A DNA stretch of 19,328 bases from JBBQHX01 sp035306065 (GTDB lineage Bacteria > Gemmatimonadota > Gemmatimonadetes > Gemmatimonadales > Gemmatimonadaceae), in contig DATGOL010000077.1 in NCBI GenBank assembly GCA_035306065.1, forward strand, positions 1 to 19,328. The letters run 5' to 3'. Positions 6,140 through 12,865 of this stretch are shown here, one piece after another. A model generated the notes under the pieces. The model was not told the origin of the DNA and made no database searches. It saw nothing but the letters and a program-made list of their open reading frames with translations. Both the position numbers and the translations under genes were made by a program. Every line of letters starts with the position of its first letter. Within the stretch, counting starts at the first letter, position 1.

Positions 6140-7312
6140 ATGACCACCGCCGCCCGCGTCCAGGCCCGTGGCGGCAGCATGGTGCTCGCCGCTCTCGCCC
6201 TCGCGCACCTCGTTAACGACAGCTTCACCGCCCTCCTCACGCCGCTCCTGCCGTCGCTCCAGGCCAGCTTCGGCGTGTCCATCGCACAGACCACCGCGCT
6301 CGTCGCCGTTTCATCGTTCGTCAGCTCCATGCTGCAGCCGCTGTTCGGAGCATGGGGCGACGGCAGCGCCAGACGCTCGCTCGCCGCCATCGGACCGCTC
6401 GTCTGCGCGCTTGGCATGGTATGGCTCGGCTTCGCTCCGGCATTCAGCATCGTGGTACTGCTGGTCGCAATCTCCGGTGTGGGCAGCGCCGTTTTCCATC
6501 CCGCTGCCATCGCACTCGTCCACGCAGAATCAAAACCCGCCCAGCGCGGCCTGTTCGCCGCACTCTTCTCCTCCGCCGGAACCGCTGGACTCGCGGTAGG
6601 ACCAGTGACCGCCACCCTGCTCGGCCTGCGCGGGCTGCCTTTCCTCATTCCGGTTGCCGTACTCACTTCTGCCATCGTCTGGACCGCTACCAGAGATAAC
6701 GGTCGCGCCGTACCCGTCGTCAAGCGCACCTGGCGGCAGTACGCCAAGGTGTTCCACGGCCCCATGCGCACCCTGTGGGCCATGGGCGTTCTCCGCTCCG
6801 TCTCCACCATCGCATGGCAAACCATGGTGGGATTCACCCTCGTTGCGCGCGGGCAGGGCGTGCACCTCGGGCCCGCACTCGCCACCTTCAGCATCGCATC
6901 CGCACTCGGTGGAATTCTGGGCGGGCGCATCTCCGACCGCGTCGGACGCATACCGGTTCTGCGCTCCAGCATCATTGCCACCATTCCGGTATTCGTCGCG
7001 CTGGTGTACAGCACGCCATCAAACTGGTGGTTCTACCCTCTGGCTGCTCTGGCGGGCGTGATGGTGAATGCAAACATTCCGGTGTCAGTGGTTACCGCTC
7101 AGGAGTACGCACCCGATAACGTTGCCACCGCCAGCGCACTGATGATGGGCTTCACCTGGGGAACGGCCGGCGTGCTCATGCTCGTTGTGGGTATAATTGC
7201 CGACTACACGAGCCCGCAGACCGCCATGGTGGTGTCCATTTCAATGCTGCTCCCTGCCCTCTGGCTAACCATGCGCCTGCCGGAACCATCGAGCATCACC
7301 TCTCACCCCTGA
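6140..7312 (+). CDS. MFS transporter, fosmidomycin-resistance (Fsr)-like family
   Basis: A 390-residue inner-membrane protein with about 12 hydrophobic segments. The first helix reads LALAHLVNDSFTALLTPLLP, the Fsr-type opening, and GVGSAVFHPAAIALV near residue 115 is another family hallmark. A loop FGAWGDGSARR after helix 2 and GRISDRVGRIPVL in the second half correspond to the MFS A-like motifs. Fsr proteins in other bacteria are drug-exporting proton antiporters; many relatives have unknown substrates. The stop codon is followed by only 27 nt before pxpA, so co-transcription with pxpABC is likely and a role in moving 5-oxoproline, a peptide or an amino acid is possible, but this is inference. 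No Shine-Dalgarno precedes the ATG at 6140. An internal ATG at 6179 would remove only the hydrophilic tail. Confidence 0.85.
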   Translation: MTTAARVQARGGSMVLAALALAHLVNDSFTALLTPLLPSLQASFGVSIAQTTALVAVSSFVSSMLQPLFGAWGDGSARRSLAAIGPLVCALGMVWLGFAPAFSIVVLLVAISGVGSAVFHPAAIALVHAESKPAQRGLFAALFSSAGTAGLAVGPVTATLLGLRGLPFLIPVAVLTSAIVWTATRDNGRAVPVVKRTWRQYAKVFHGPMRTLWAMGVLRSVSTIAWQTMVGFTLVARGQGVHLGPALATFSIASALGGILGGRISDRVGRIPVLRSSIIATIPVFVALVYSTPSNWWFYPLAALAGVMVNANIPVSVVTAQEYAPDNVATASALMMGFTWGTAGVLMLVVGIIADYTSPQTAMVVSISMLLPALWLTMRLPEPSSITSHP

Positions 7313-7336
7313 CTCCTGAATACCTGGCACCTGCCA
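7308..7336. repeat. Degenerate heptanucleotide repeat (CCTGnnn) at the MFS-pxpA junction
   Basis: CCTGACT, CCTGAAT, one extra A, CCTGGCA and CCTGCCA follow one another between 7308 and 7336. The TGA stop of the MFS gene lies inside the first unit, and the pxpA ATG starts 4 nt after the last. It resembles in unit length and C/T-rich character the CCTAACA repeat at 1217-1234. Confidence 0.45.
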
Positions 7337-7339
7337 TCC

Positions 7340-8086
7340 ATGGACCTCAACTCAGACCTCGCCGAGGGCGGTGAGCACGACCGAGAACTTCTTGCGATAG
7401 TCACCTCGGCCAACGTGGCGTGCGGCTTCCATGCAGGGAGCCCCGAGCTTATGCGCACCATCGTTCGTGAGGCGCGCGCCAGGGGTGTAGCAATCGGCGC
7501 GCATCCGGGGTACCATGACAGGGAAGGATTCGGTCGACGGGAGCTGGGTCATTCGCCTGAACGGATCGAGCGCGACACGACCAGTCAGCTTAAAACGCTT
7601 GAGGCCATCTGTGCGGAGGAGGGAGCGGTGGTGGAATACGTGAAGCCGCATGGCGCGCTTTACAACAGATGTGTGCAGGACGCAGTTGCAGCCCGCGCGG
7701 TGATCAGCGCCGTTCGCAAAGTGCTGCCCAACGCCGCCATTCTTGCACTCGCGGACAGCCGGCTGCTACACGACGCGCGGAGGGCGGGCATGCAGGCATT
7801 CTCAGAGGCATTTGCCGACCGTGGGTATTCCGCCAGCGGCGAGCTTCTGCCACGCAGCGCGCCGGGCGCGTTGATAAGCGACCCCGTAGAGGCTGCCGCA
7901 CGGGCTCTGGACATCGCCCTGAGCCACCGGCTGCAGGCAGCGGACGGCAGCACGGTCAACGTGGATGCGCACTCCATCTGCGTTCACGGCGACACACCCG
8001 GTGCCCTGGAGATCGCATCGCGCATCCGCAGCGTACTGGCGAATGCCGGATTGACACCGGCACCGTTCGTTCAGGCCCGAGGGTGA
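7340..8086 (+). CDS. pxpA: 5-oxoprolinase subunit A (LamB/YcsF family)
   Basis: A 248-residue cytosolic protein, the usual length. Family motifs are clear: MDLNSDLAEGG at the start, ANVACGFHAGSPELM at about 29-43, GVAIGAHPGYHDREGFGRR at about 49-67, VEYVKPHGALYN at about 98-109 and VNVDAHSICVHGDTPGA at about 211-227. PxpA works with PxpB and PxpC to hydrolyse 5-oxoproline (pyroglutamate), using ATP, to glutamate. This scavenges a damage product that forms spontaneously from glutamine and glutamate. The ATG at 7340 matches the conserved N-terminus exactly, though no Shine-Dalgarno precedes it. The stop overlaps the pxpB start (GTGA), indicating translational coupling. Confidence 0.95.
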   Translation: MDLNSDLAEGGEHDRELLAIVTSANVACGFHAGSPELMRTIVREARARGVAIGAHPGYHDREGFGRRELGHSPERIERDTTSQLKTLEAICAEEGAVVEYVKPHGALYNRCVQDAVAARAVISAVRKVLPNAAILALADSRLLHDARRAGMQAFSEAFADRGYSASGELLPRSAPGALISDPVEAAARALDIALSHRLQAADGSTVNVDAHSICVHGDTPGALEIASRIRSVLANAGLTPAPFVQARG

Positions 8087-8760
8087 CGTCTCCGGTGCAG
8101 GTACCCGCCGAGCCACAGGTGATGGCGCTGGGCGACGAGGCGGTGCTCGTGAGGCTGGGAACGTCCGTGGACAGTACCACCTTCTCACGCGTGCGCGACC
8201 TCGTACATACTCTCGAAACCGCTTCACTCCCCGGCGTGCTCGAGATCGTACCCGCCTACGCTTCTGTTGCGCTCTACATGAGTGACGCCAGCACCCGGCA
8301 GGCCGTGATGGACGCAGCCCGATTTCTCGCAGGTGCTCCGTCAGAGGCAGCCACTGCAGACGCAACCTCGGTTACCACCCACGTGATCCCCGTGCGCTAC
8401 GACGGTGCCGATCTGGAAAGCGTCGCCGAAGCCTGCGACCTGACGGTGAGCGAGGTGGTGCGCCGTCACTCCAGCCGTACCTACGACGCATTCGCACTCG
8501 GATTCGTTCCCGGCTTTGCCTATCTCGGCGTGCTTGACGAATCCCTCCGCCTGCCTAGGCGGCCGCAACCGCGTACGCGCGTTCCCGCGGGTTCGGTTGC
8601 CATTGCCGGTGCACAGACTGCCATCTACCCGTTCGAGACTCCGGGTGGGTGGCACCTGATCGGGAGAACGGCGGTCTCGCTCTTCGATGCCTCACGAGCC
8701 AGACCCGCGCTCATCGCCGCCGGTGACAGGGTTCGATTCATGTCAATCGACGGTGCATGA
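8083..8760 (+). CDS. pxpB: 5-oxoprolinase subunit B (KipI-like)
   Basis: A 225-residue protein with the PxpB/KipI pattern: MALGDEAVLVRLG near the N-terminus, then a hydrophilic linker, then DAFALGFVPGFAYLG at about 140-154, PRRPQPRTRVPAGSVAIAG and TAIYPFETPGGWHLIGRT. PxpB forms a complex with PxpC and joins PxpA in ATP-dependent opening of 5-oxoproline; in Bacillus the homologue KipI is also known as an inhibitor of the kinase KinA. The start is uncertain. GTG at 8083 overlaps the pxpA stop; GTG at 8095 has GAGGG 11 nt upstream; ATG at 8122 begins the conserved region. The 8083 start is reported because it fits the overlapping operon style. Its TGA stop overlaps the pxpC ATG by 4 nt. Confidence 0.93.
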   Translation: MTSPVQVPAEPQVMALGDEAVLVRLGTSVDSTTFSRVRDLVHTLETASLPGVLEIVPAYASVALYMSDASTRQAVMDAARFLAGAPSEAATADATSVTTHVIPVRYDGADLESVAEACDLTVSEVVRRHSSRTYDAFALGFVPGFAYLGVLDESLRLPRRPQPRTRVPAGSVAIAGAQTAIYPFETPGGWHLIGRTAVSLFDASRARPALIAAGDRVRFMSIDGA

Positions 8761-9737
8761 TTCCGTCGTCTCATACCGGCTCCATGCATAACGCCACCGG
8801 TAGCCGCACCGGTTCCACCCGACCTCTCGGATCGAGTGCAGCAGGGGCACTGGAGGTGGTGAGCGCACCACCTCTCCTCACCATCCAGGACGACGGCCGC
8901 CCCACCGGGCGCTCCATGGGCATTCCGAGATCGGGCGCAATGGATCCGGTTGCGCTGCATGCCACCAACGCGCTCGTTGGGAATCCGTCCGGCACGGCCG
9001 CGCTGGAGTGGGCAGGTGGCGGAGGCAGGCTGCGCGTGAGACGCCCGATGCTCATTGCCATCGGAGGCGCTCACGCAGAGATGACACTCGGTGGCAACCC
9101 GGCCCCGTGGGGCGTGATGCTGCGCGCACGGCCCGGCGACCTCCTCGACATTTCCGCACCCACCTGGGGACGCTGGCTGTACATCGCAATCAGTGGCGGC
9201 ATCGCCGTTCCCGAAGTGCTCGGTGCCCGCGCAACCTACCTGCCTGCTCGTCTGGGTGGATTCGAAGGTCGTACCCTCGTACGTGGCGACCTGCTCCCAG
9301 CCGGTTTGACGAACACGCAGCTACCGGATACTCGATCAGCGTTCGATCTCCGCGAAGCCATGACGGATGTACTCGCCAGGCAGCACGTGCATGTGATGGA
9401 GGCGCCCGCCACATCTTCGCTGCCGTCGGAATGCTGGACTCAACTGGTGGCGAGGCCGCTCACGGTGCTTCCTGAAAGCGATCGCATGGGTACTCGCCTG
9501 TCCATGCTCAGCGACTCGAACAGGGCCGCGGCTCCGGCGCCTGACGATTCGGCTCGGCCATCGGAGCCGGCGTGCATCGGGCTGGTGCAGCTCACCTCGA
9601 ACGGCCAGCCGCTCGTTATCATGCCGGACGGCCCAACGCTGGGAGGCTATCCTGCCGTTGCCTGCCTTCGCGCCGGAGACGTTCCAGTGCTCGCGCAACG
9701 CACGCCCGGCGAGCGGGTGAGGTTCATCGCGCGATAG
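8757..9737 (+). CDS. pxpC: 5-oxoprolinase subunit C (KipA/biotin-dependent carboxyltransferase-like family)
   Basis: A 326-residue protein, about the normal size for PxpC. Diagnostic sequences are LLTIQDDGRPTGRSMGIPRSGAMD at about 40-63, ALVGNPSGTAALEW at about 71-84, IGGAHAEMTLGG, WLYIAISGGIAVPEVLGARATYL and the C-terminal VIMPDGPTLGGYPAVAC. The fold is shared with the allophanate hydrolase C-terminal domains, which is why databases often label it a carboxyltransferase; with pxpA and pxpB alongside, 5-oxoprolinase is the better call. About 35 Ser/Thr/Gly-rich residues precede the conserved region. The overlap ATGA with pxpB supports the start at 8757, but an ATG at 8784 is possible. A Pro/Ala/Ser-rich insert lies near residue 260. 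The gene converges on the LysM gene with a 6-nt gap and no visible terminator. Confidence 0.93.
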   Translation: MIPSSHTGSMHNATGSRTGSTRPLGSSAAGALEVVSAPPLLTIQDDGRPTGRSMGIPRSGAMDPVALHATNALVGNPSGTAALEWAGGGGRLRVRRPMLIAIGGAHAEMTLGGNPAPWGVMLRARPGDLLDISAPTWGRWLYIAISGGIAVPEVLGARATYLPARLGGFEGRTLVRGDLLPAGLTNTQLPDTRSAFDLREAMTDVLARQHVHVMEAPATSSLPSECWTQLVARPLTVLPESDRMGTRLSMLSDSNRAAAPAPDDSARPSEPACIGLVQLTSNGQPLVIMPDGPTLGGYPAVACLRAGDVPVLAQRTPGERVRFIAR

Positions 9738-9743
9738 GGAGCG

Positions 9744-10460
9744 TCAGTACGCTTCCACCATGCTGCCCACGCGGCGAAACTCGCGCACAGTCAACCGCTG
9801 CCCTGCCCTCACGCGATCGCTGGCGAGCCCGTTGCGTTCCATCAGCTCCTCGGGGCTGAGGCCGTATCTGGCAGCAATCCCGATCACCGTTTCGCCCGCA
9901 CGAACCACGTGCATCATCGGTGGTGGTGGCGGGAGTGCAGACAGGCTGTCCTGCAGGAACAGCTCTCGCGCCGCACGAGCAGCAGCCATGTCGCGAGCCC
10001 GCGTGGCGATGGCCACTACGGCAAGCGCGCGATCGTGTGCGGCGGCTGCCACGCTGAACCGGGCGGTGGTCTCACCATGCCTGATCGTCAGGCGCTCCCA
10101 TCCGCCGGGCAGCGATGGCGGCTCGCTGACTTCCAGCAACGTGTCCAGCGGCACTGCAATTCGTTCGATCAGCGGCGGCCCATCCGAAGTACCAAGCAGC
10201 GAACGAGGCAGAACCCCCGCATATAGCAGCCGACGATCGGTGGCGACCAGCACGCCATGGGTCGCGCGAAAGTGGTCGCCCCAGTGACGGCGCACCACGC
10301 GCGTGCCCGCAAGCATCCGCTCGCCGGGAACCAGCATCCACTCAACCGAGCGCTCTGCCTCACGCCAGGCGGAAGCGGCGTCAGGCGATCTGGTAACAGA
10401 AGCTCCGAGCGCCGCCAGCAACACGAGAAGAGAAGCTATCGCTGGTGACGCGTGAAGCAT
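9744..10460 (-). CDS. Membrane-anchored protein with PH-like region and C-terminal LysM domain
   Basis: About 238 residues. Residues 1-31 hold a hydrophobic segment (SLLVLLAALGASV) acting as a signal peptide or anchor. The middle (about 45-150) contains MLAGTRVVRRHWGDHFRATHGVLVATDRRLLYAGVLP, which resembles the TDRRLLY strand of bacterial PH-like domains; this is a pattern match only. The last 45 residues are a clear LysM domain (HVVRAGETVIGIAARYGLSPEELMERNGL then RAGQRLTV), which binds the N-acetylglucosamine backbone of peptidoglycan. A five-proline linker precedes it. The start is ambiguous: the frame is open to an ATG at 10607, adding 49 Ala/Pro/Arg-rich residues that would place a positively charged tail before the membrane segment. 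Neither start has a Shine-Dalgarno. It lies downstream of the sensor kinase on the same strand and may be in its operon. Confidence 0.72.
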   Translation of the reverse strand: MLHASPAIASLLVLLAALGASVTRSPDAASAWREAERSVEWMLVPGERMLAGTRVVRRHWGDHFRATHGVLVATDRRLLYAGVLPRSLLGTSDGPPLIERIAVPLDTLLEVSEPPSLPGGWERLTIRHGETTARFSVAAAAHDRALAVVAIATRARDMAAARAARELFLQDSLSALPPPPPMMHVVRAGETVIGIAARYGLSPEELMERNGLASDRVRAGQRLTVREFRRVGSMVEAY

Positions 10461-10527
10461 GCGCTGCGTATTGGCGCCAGGGCGAATGCCGCGTCGACTG
10501 CCGCCGGCAGGCGCTGGAGCAGCCGGC

Positions 10528-10548
10528 CGCGACGCGCCCGCCGTCGCG
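10528..10548. repeat. GC-only hairpin between the kinase and LysM genes
   Basis: CGCGACG (10528-10534) and CGTCGCG (10542-10548) pair exactly around a 7-nt loop. A smaller hairpin, CTGCC/GGCAG, lies at 10498-10510. If the LysM gene begins at 10460 these sit in a 193-bp intergenic space; if it begins at 10607 they are inside the coding region. No T-run is present on the minus strand. Confidence 0.3.
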
Positions 10549-10653
10549 TCAGGCGGCCCGGACAATGCGGCGCTTGCAGATAATACCGATTCGGCGTCGC
10601 CAGACATGCAGGTTGGGTGAGATAACGCCAGCAGGACGCACGCAAGCTACCAG

Positions 10654-12450
10654 TCAGGGCCGTCCTGCTTCAACCTCCTCCACCGGAATGCGCGCGGTGA
10701 ACACGCTTCCCTTGCCGTTATCGCTTCCACTCTCCACCTCCAGCGCACCACCGAGCAGCGTTACGATCCGCCGCGCCACGCTGAGCCCAAGCCCTATACC
10801 CCCAACCCGCCTCGTGGTGGCGGGCTCCGCCTGCCAGAACGGTTCGAATATCTGGCCCTGCTGCGCTGCAGTCACACCCGAACCACTGTCGCGCACCTCG
10901 AACAGGAGCGTGTTCAGTGCGTAGTCCACCCGCAGCGATACCGCGCCACTTTCAGTGAACTTCACCGCATTGCTGAGCAGGTTGCCGAGCAGCCTGCTTA
11001 CCTTCGCTGCGTCCATCCGGATCGCACGGGGCAGATCGCCGAACTCCACATGCAGGTCGAGTCCCTTGCGCTGCGCAATGCGCCGTGCAGGGATGAACAC
11101 CTCGTTCACCACCTCGGGCACGCTCACGACACTTGGCACCACCACATCCCAGCCGGCCTCCATACCCACGAACGACAGGATGTCGTCTATCATCGCCACC
11201 ATGTGCACGCCGCTGTTCTCGATGCCCGTAAGGTGCCTCGCCTGCGTTGCAGTCAGCCTGCCCGCGAATCCCTCGCGCAGCAGCGCGGCATAGCCCAGTA
11301 TTGCGGTCAGAGGCGTACGAAGCTCGTGAGACATCACCGAGAGAAACTCGGACTTCGCCAGCTGAGCAAGTTGCGAACTGCGACGAAGACGCGCCCGCTC
11401 CACCGCAGCAGCAAGCCTGCCCGCAACGTCCGTTACAAGCTTCAGTTCGCGAGGTCCGTACTCAATGCCGCGCCTTACTGACACCAGTGTGATGGTGCCC
11501 TCGATCGCGCTGCGTGATGCAATCGGGACCGTGATCCACGAGTTGGACGGCACAGCTTCAATGCTCGCAGGCTCGGAAGGGTTCACCAGCGACTTCAACC
11601 TGTCCGGAGCCAGCGCTGACAGGCCTCCCGCAAAGCGAATGACGCTCACGCGAGACTTGCCTGTGTGCTCGTGCAACTCGATTGCGCAGTAGTCAGCGGT
11701 GTCCTGAACGATGCGCTCCGCAACCTTGCCCAACAGCACCCCTTCATCCGGCACCTCGGAAATGAGCTCACCGACGTCTACCAGCAGATTGAGATGTCGT
11801 TCGGCGCTCCCCAGGCTGGCATTCTCGTGATCGAGAGCTTCCAGCCGGGAGAGTTCCAGTGCAGGCGCTACACGACGCGCGTACTCACGAATCAGATTGG
11901 CGGCGTCCGTATGGAAGCCCCGCTCGGAGATGGCGGTGAGCATGGCGACCATGCGAGTGCGCACGAAAAGCGGAATCACATGGATGTGCCAGCGCGTTGC
12001 GCCATCATGATCGGCGCCTTCCGGCGGTGGCTCATCGGCCCGGGGCGCAACCCAGACAGCACCCGTGTACGCCAGCCCGGACTCGATCACCTGCGCAACT
12101 GCCTCACGCGTGATGTCGTCTGCCGCGCGCTCGCGAAGCCTGGGGCCAAGTGCACGGGCAACGTCGTTCGCAGCCGCCGCACCCCTCGTAACGCTTCGGC
12201 GCGTATCCACCAGGTCCAGCACCGCCGCGTCGCTCCACTCCGGAACGACATCGTTCACGATGGACCGTGCCAGAACATCCGGCTGTACAGCCTGATCCAG
12301 TCGCCGCTCCGCTGCCTGCATTAGTGCACGGCCGCGCGCCAGCGGAGCCTGCTGCCGGTCCGCATCACGAACAACATGCAGGCCCGTGTCGGAACTATTG
12401 TGAACTTCGTCCGTCACTCGCAGCCGCTCCAGCTCCTGGCCGATACTCAT
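10654..12450 (-). CDS. Cytosolic sensor histidine kinase with GAF-like input domains
   Basis: A protein of about 598 residues lacking transmembrane segments. The C-terminal kinase is complete: H-box SEFLSVMSHELRTPLTAILGY, N-box LLGNLLSNAVKFTESG, G1 EVRDSGSGV, F-box IFEPFWQ and G2 GGIGLGLSVARRIV. The histidine in SHELRTP is the expected phosphoacceptor. The N-terminal 370 residues contain two segments with GAF-like features (about 60-200, and about 225-360 with LNLLVDVGELISE, AERIVQDTADYCAIEL and VPIASRSAIEGTITLVS), joined to the kinase by helical sequence ending in LRRSSQLAQLAKSEF. They probably sense a soluble ligand or redox state; the signal is unknown. No response-regulator gene is visible, so it looks orphan here. 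The start is ATG 12450; an in-frame TTG at 12468 is possible. Neither has a Shine-Dalgarno. Confidence 0.88.
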   Translation of the reverse strand: MSIGQELERLRVTDEVHNSSDTGLHVVRDADRQQAPLARGRALMQAAERRLDQAVQPDVLARSIVNDVVPEWSDAAVLDLVDTRRSVTRGAAAANDVARALGPRLRERAADDITREAVAQVIESGLAYTGAVWVAPRADEPPPEGADHDGATRWHIHVIPLFVRTRMVAMLTAISERGFHTDAANLIREYARRVAPALELSRLEALDHENASLGSAERHLNLLVDVGELISEVPDEGVLLGKVAERIVQDTADYCAIELHEHTGKSRVSVIRFAGGLSALAPDRLKSLVNPSEPASIEAVPSNSWITVPIASRSAIEGTITLVSVRRGIEYGPRELKLVTDVAGRLAAAVERARLRRSSQLAQLAKSEFLSVMSHELRTPLTAILGYAALLREGFAGRLTATQARHLTGIENSGVHMVAMIDDILSFVGMEAGWDVVVPSVVSVPEVVNEVFIPARRIAQRKGLDLHVEFGDLPRAIRMDAAKVSRLLGNLLSNAVKFTESGAVSLRVDYALNTLLFEVRDSGSGVTAAQQGQIFEPFWQAEPATTRRVGGIGLGLSVARRIVTLLGGALEVESGSDNGKGSVFTARIPVEEVEAGRP

Positions 12451-12501
12451 GTAACGTTTCAGTGGCAAGAAGCGGGCGCAACGCGGTCACAGCCTACGGG
12501 G

Positions 12502-12527
12502 GAACGGCACATATCACATGTCCGTTC
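12502..12527. promoter_or_regulatory. Imperfect dyad between the sensor kinase and the mrp side
   Basis: GAACGG-C-ACAT (12502-12512, one extra C) and ATGTCCGTTC (12518-12527) are complementary over 10 bp around a 5-nt ATCAC centre. It lies 52-77 bp upstream of the kinase ATG and overlaps the ATG at 12518 on the other strand. It is placed to be an operator in the divergent promoter region or a hairpin in the kinase leader. I could not place a confident -35/-10 pair next to it. Confidence 0.4.
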
Positions 12528-12639
12528 ATGGAGACGCGGGGTTTCCCCTCAACGTACAACTGTCCTCAGCCGTAAACACATCTGTGCAACCGGCGTGGTT
12601 CGCGTCCGGCAACAGCCGCTGGATCCGGCGCAACCGCAA

Positions 12640-12661
12640 CGCGGAATTGGTTCCATTCGCG
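12640..12661. repeat. Inverted repeat near the suspected frameshift
   Basis: CGCG-G-AAT (12640-12647, one bulged G) pairs with ATTCGCG (12655-12661) around a 7-nt loop TGGTTCC. It ends a few bases before the point where the reading frame appears to change. A stem at this place could stall ribosomes, or it may be a chance structure. Confidence 0.3.
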
Positions 12662-12776
12662 CTCAGGTACTGTTGCATTCGAGTCCCGTGCCCATGCATT
12701 CTGCGAGTGGGATTCGGGGCTCGTCCGCTTTGCGGGCCTTACGTTGCCATCCGCCACGGATCGCCTCGATTACCCC

Positions 12777-12843
12777 GGAGGCGCGCTGGCACTCCGTGCC
12801 CACATCGAACCGACAACTGCCGGTAGTCGCCTGGAGGCGCGCT
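12777..12843. repeat. Pair of 11-bp direct repeats before mrpA
   Basis: GGAGGCGCGCT occurs at 12777-12787 and again at 12833-12843, 56 bp apart, within the last part of the putative small gene. The two copies lie in different reading frames of it (GGA GGC GCG CT versus G GAG GCG CGC T), so they do not represent a repeated peptide. Confidence 0.35.
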
Positions 12844-12865
12844 TGCAACTGATGGCCCTCGCGGC

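Noticed and set aside
6127..7014. Minus-strand open frame of 295 codons opposite the MFS gene
   Set aside because: Ser/Thr/Met-rich shadow; the plus strand has membrane helices and Fsr-type motifs.
7669..8082. Upstream extension of the pxpB frame into pxpA
   Set aside because: The Arg-rich extension lies wholly within pxpA in another frame, and PxpB homologues start near MALGDEA.
12669..12700. tRNA-like TTCGAGTCCC segment
   Set aside because: It resembles a T-loop, but the flanking bases do not pair into a 5-bp stem and no acceptor, D or anticodon arm can be built around it.
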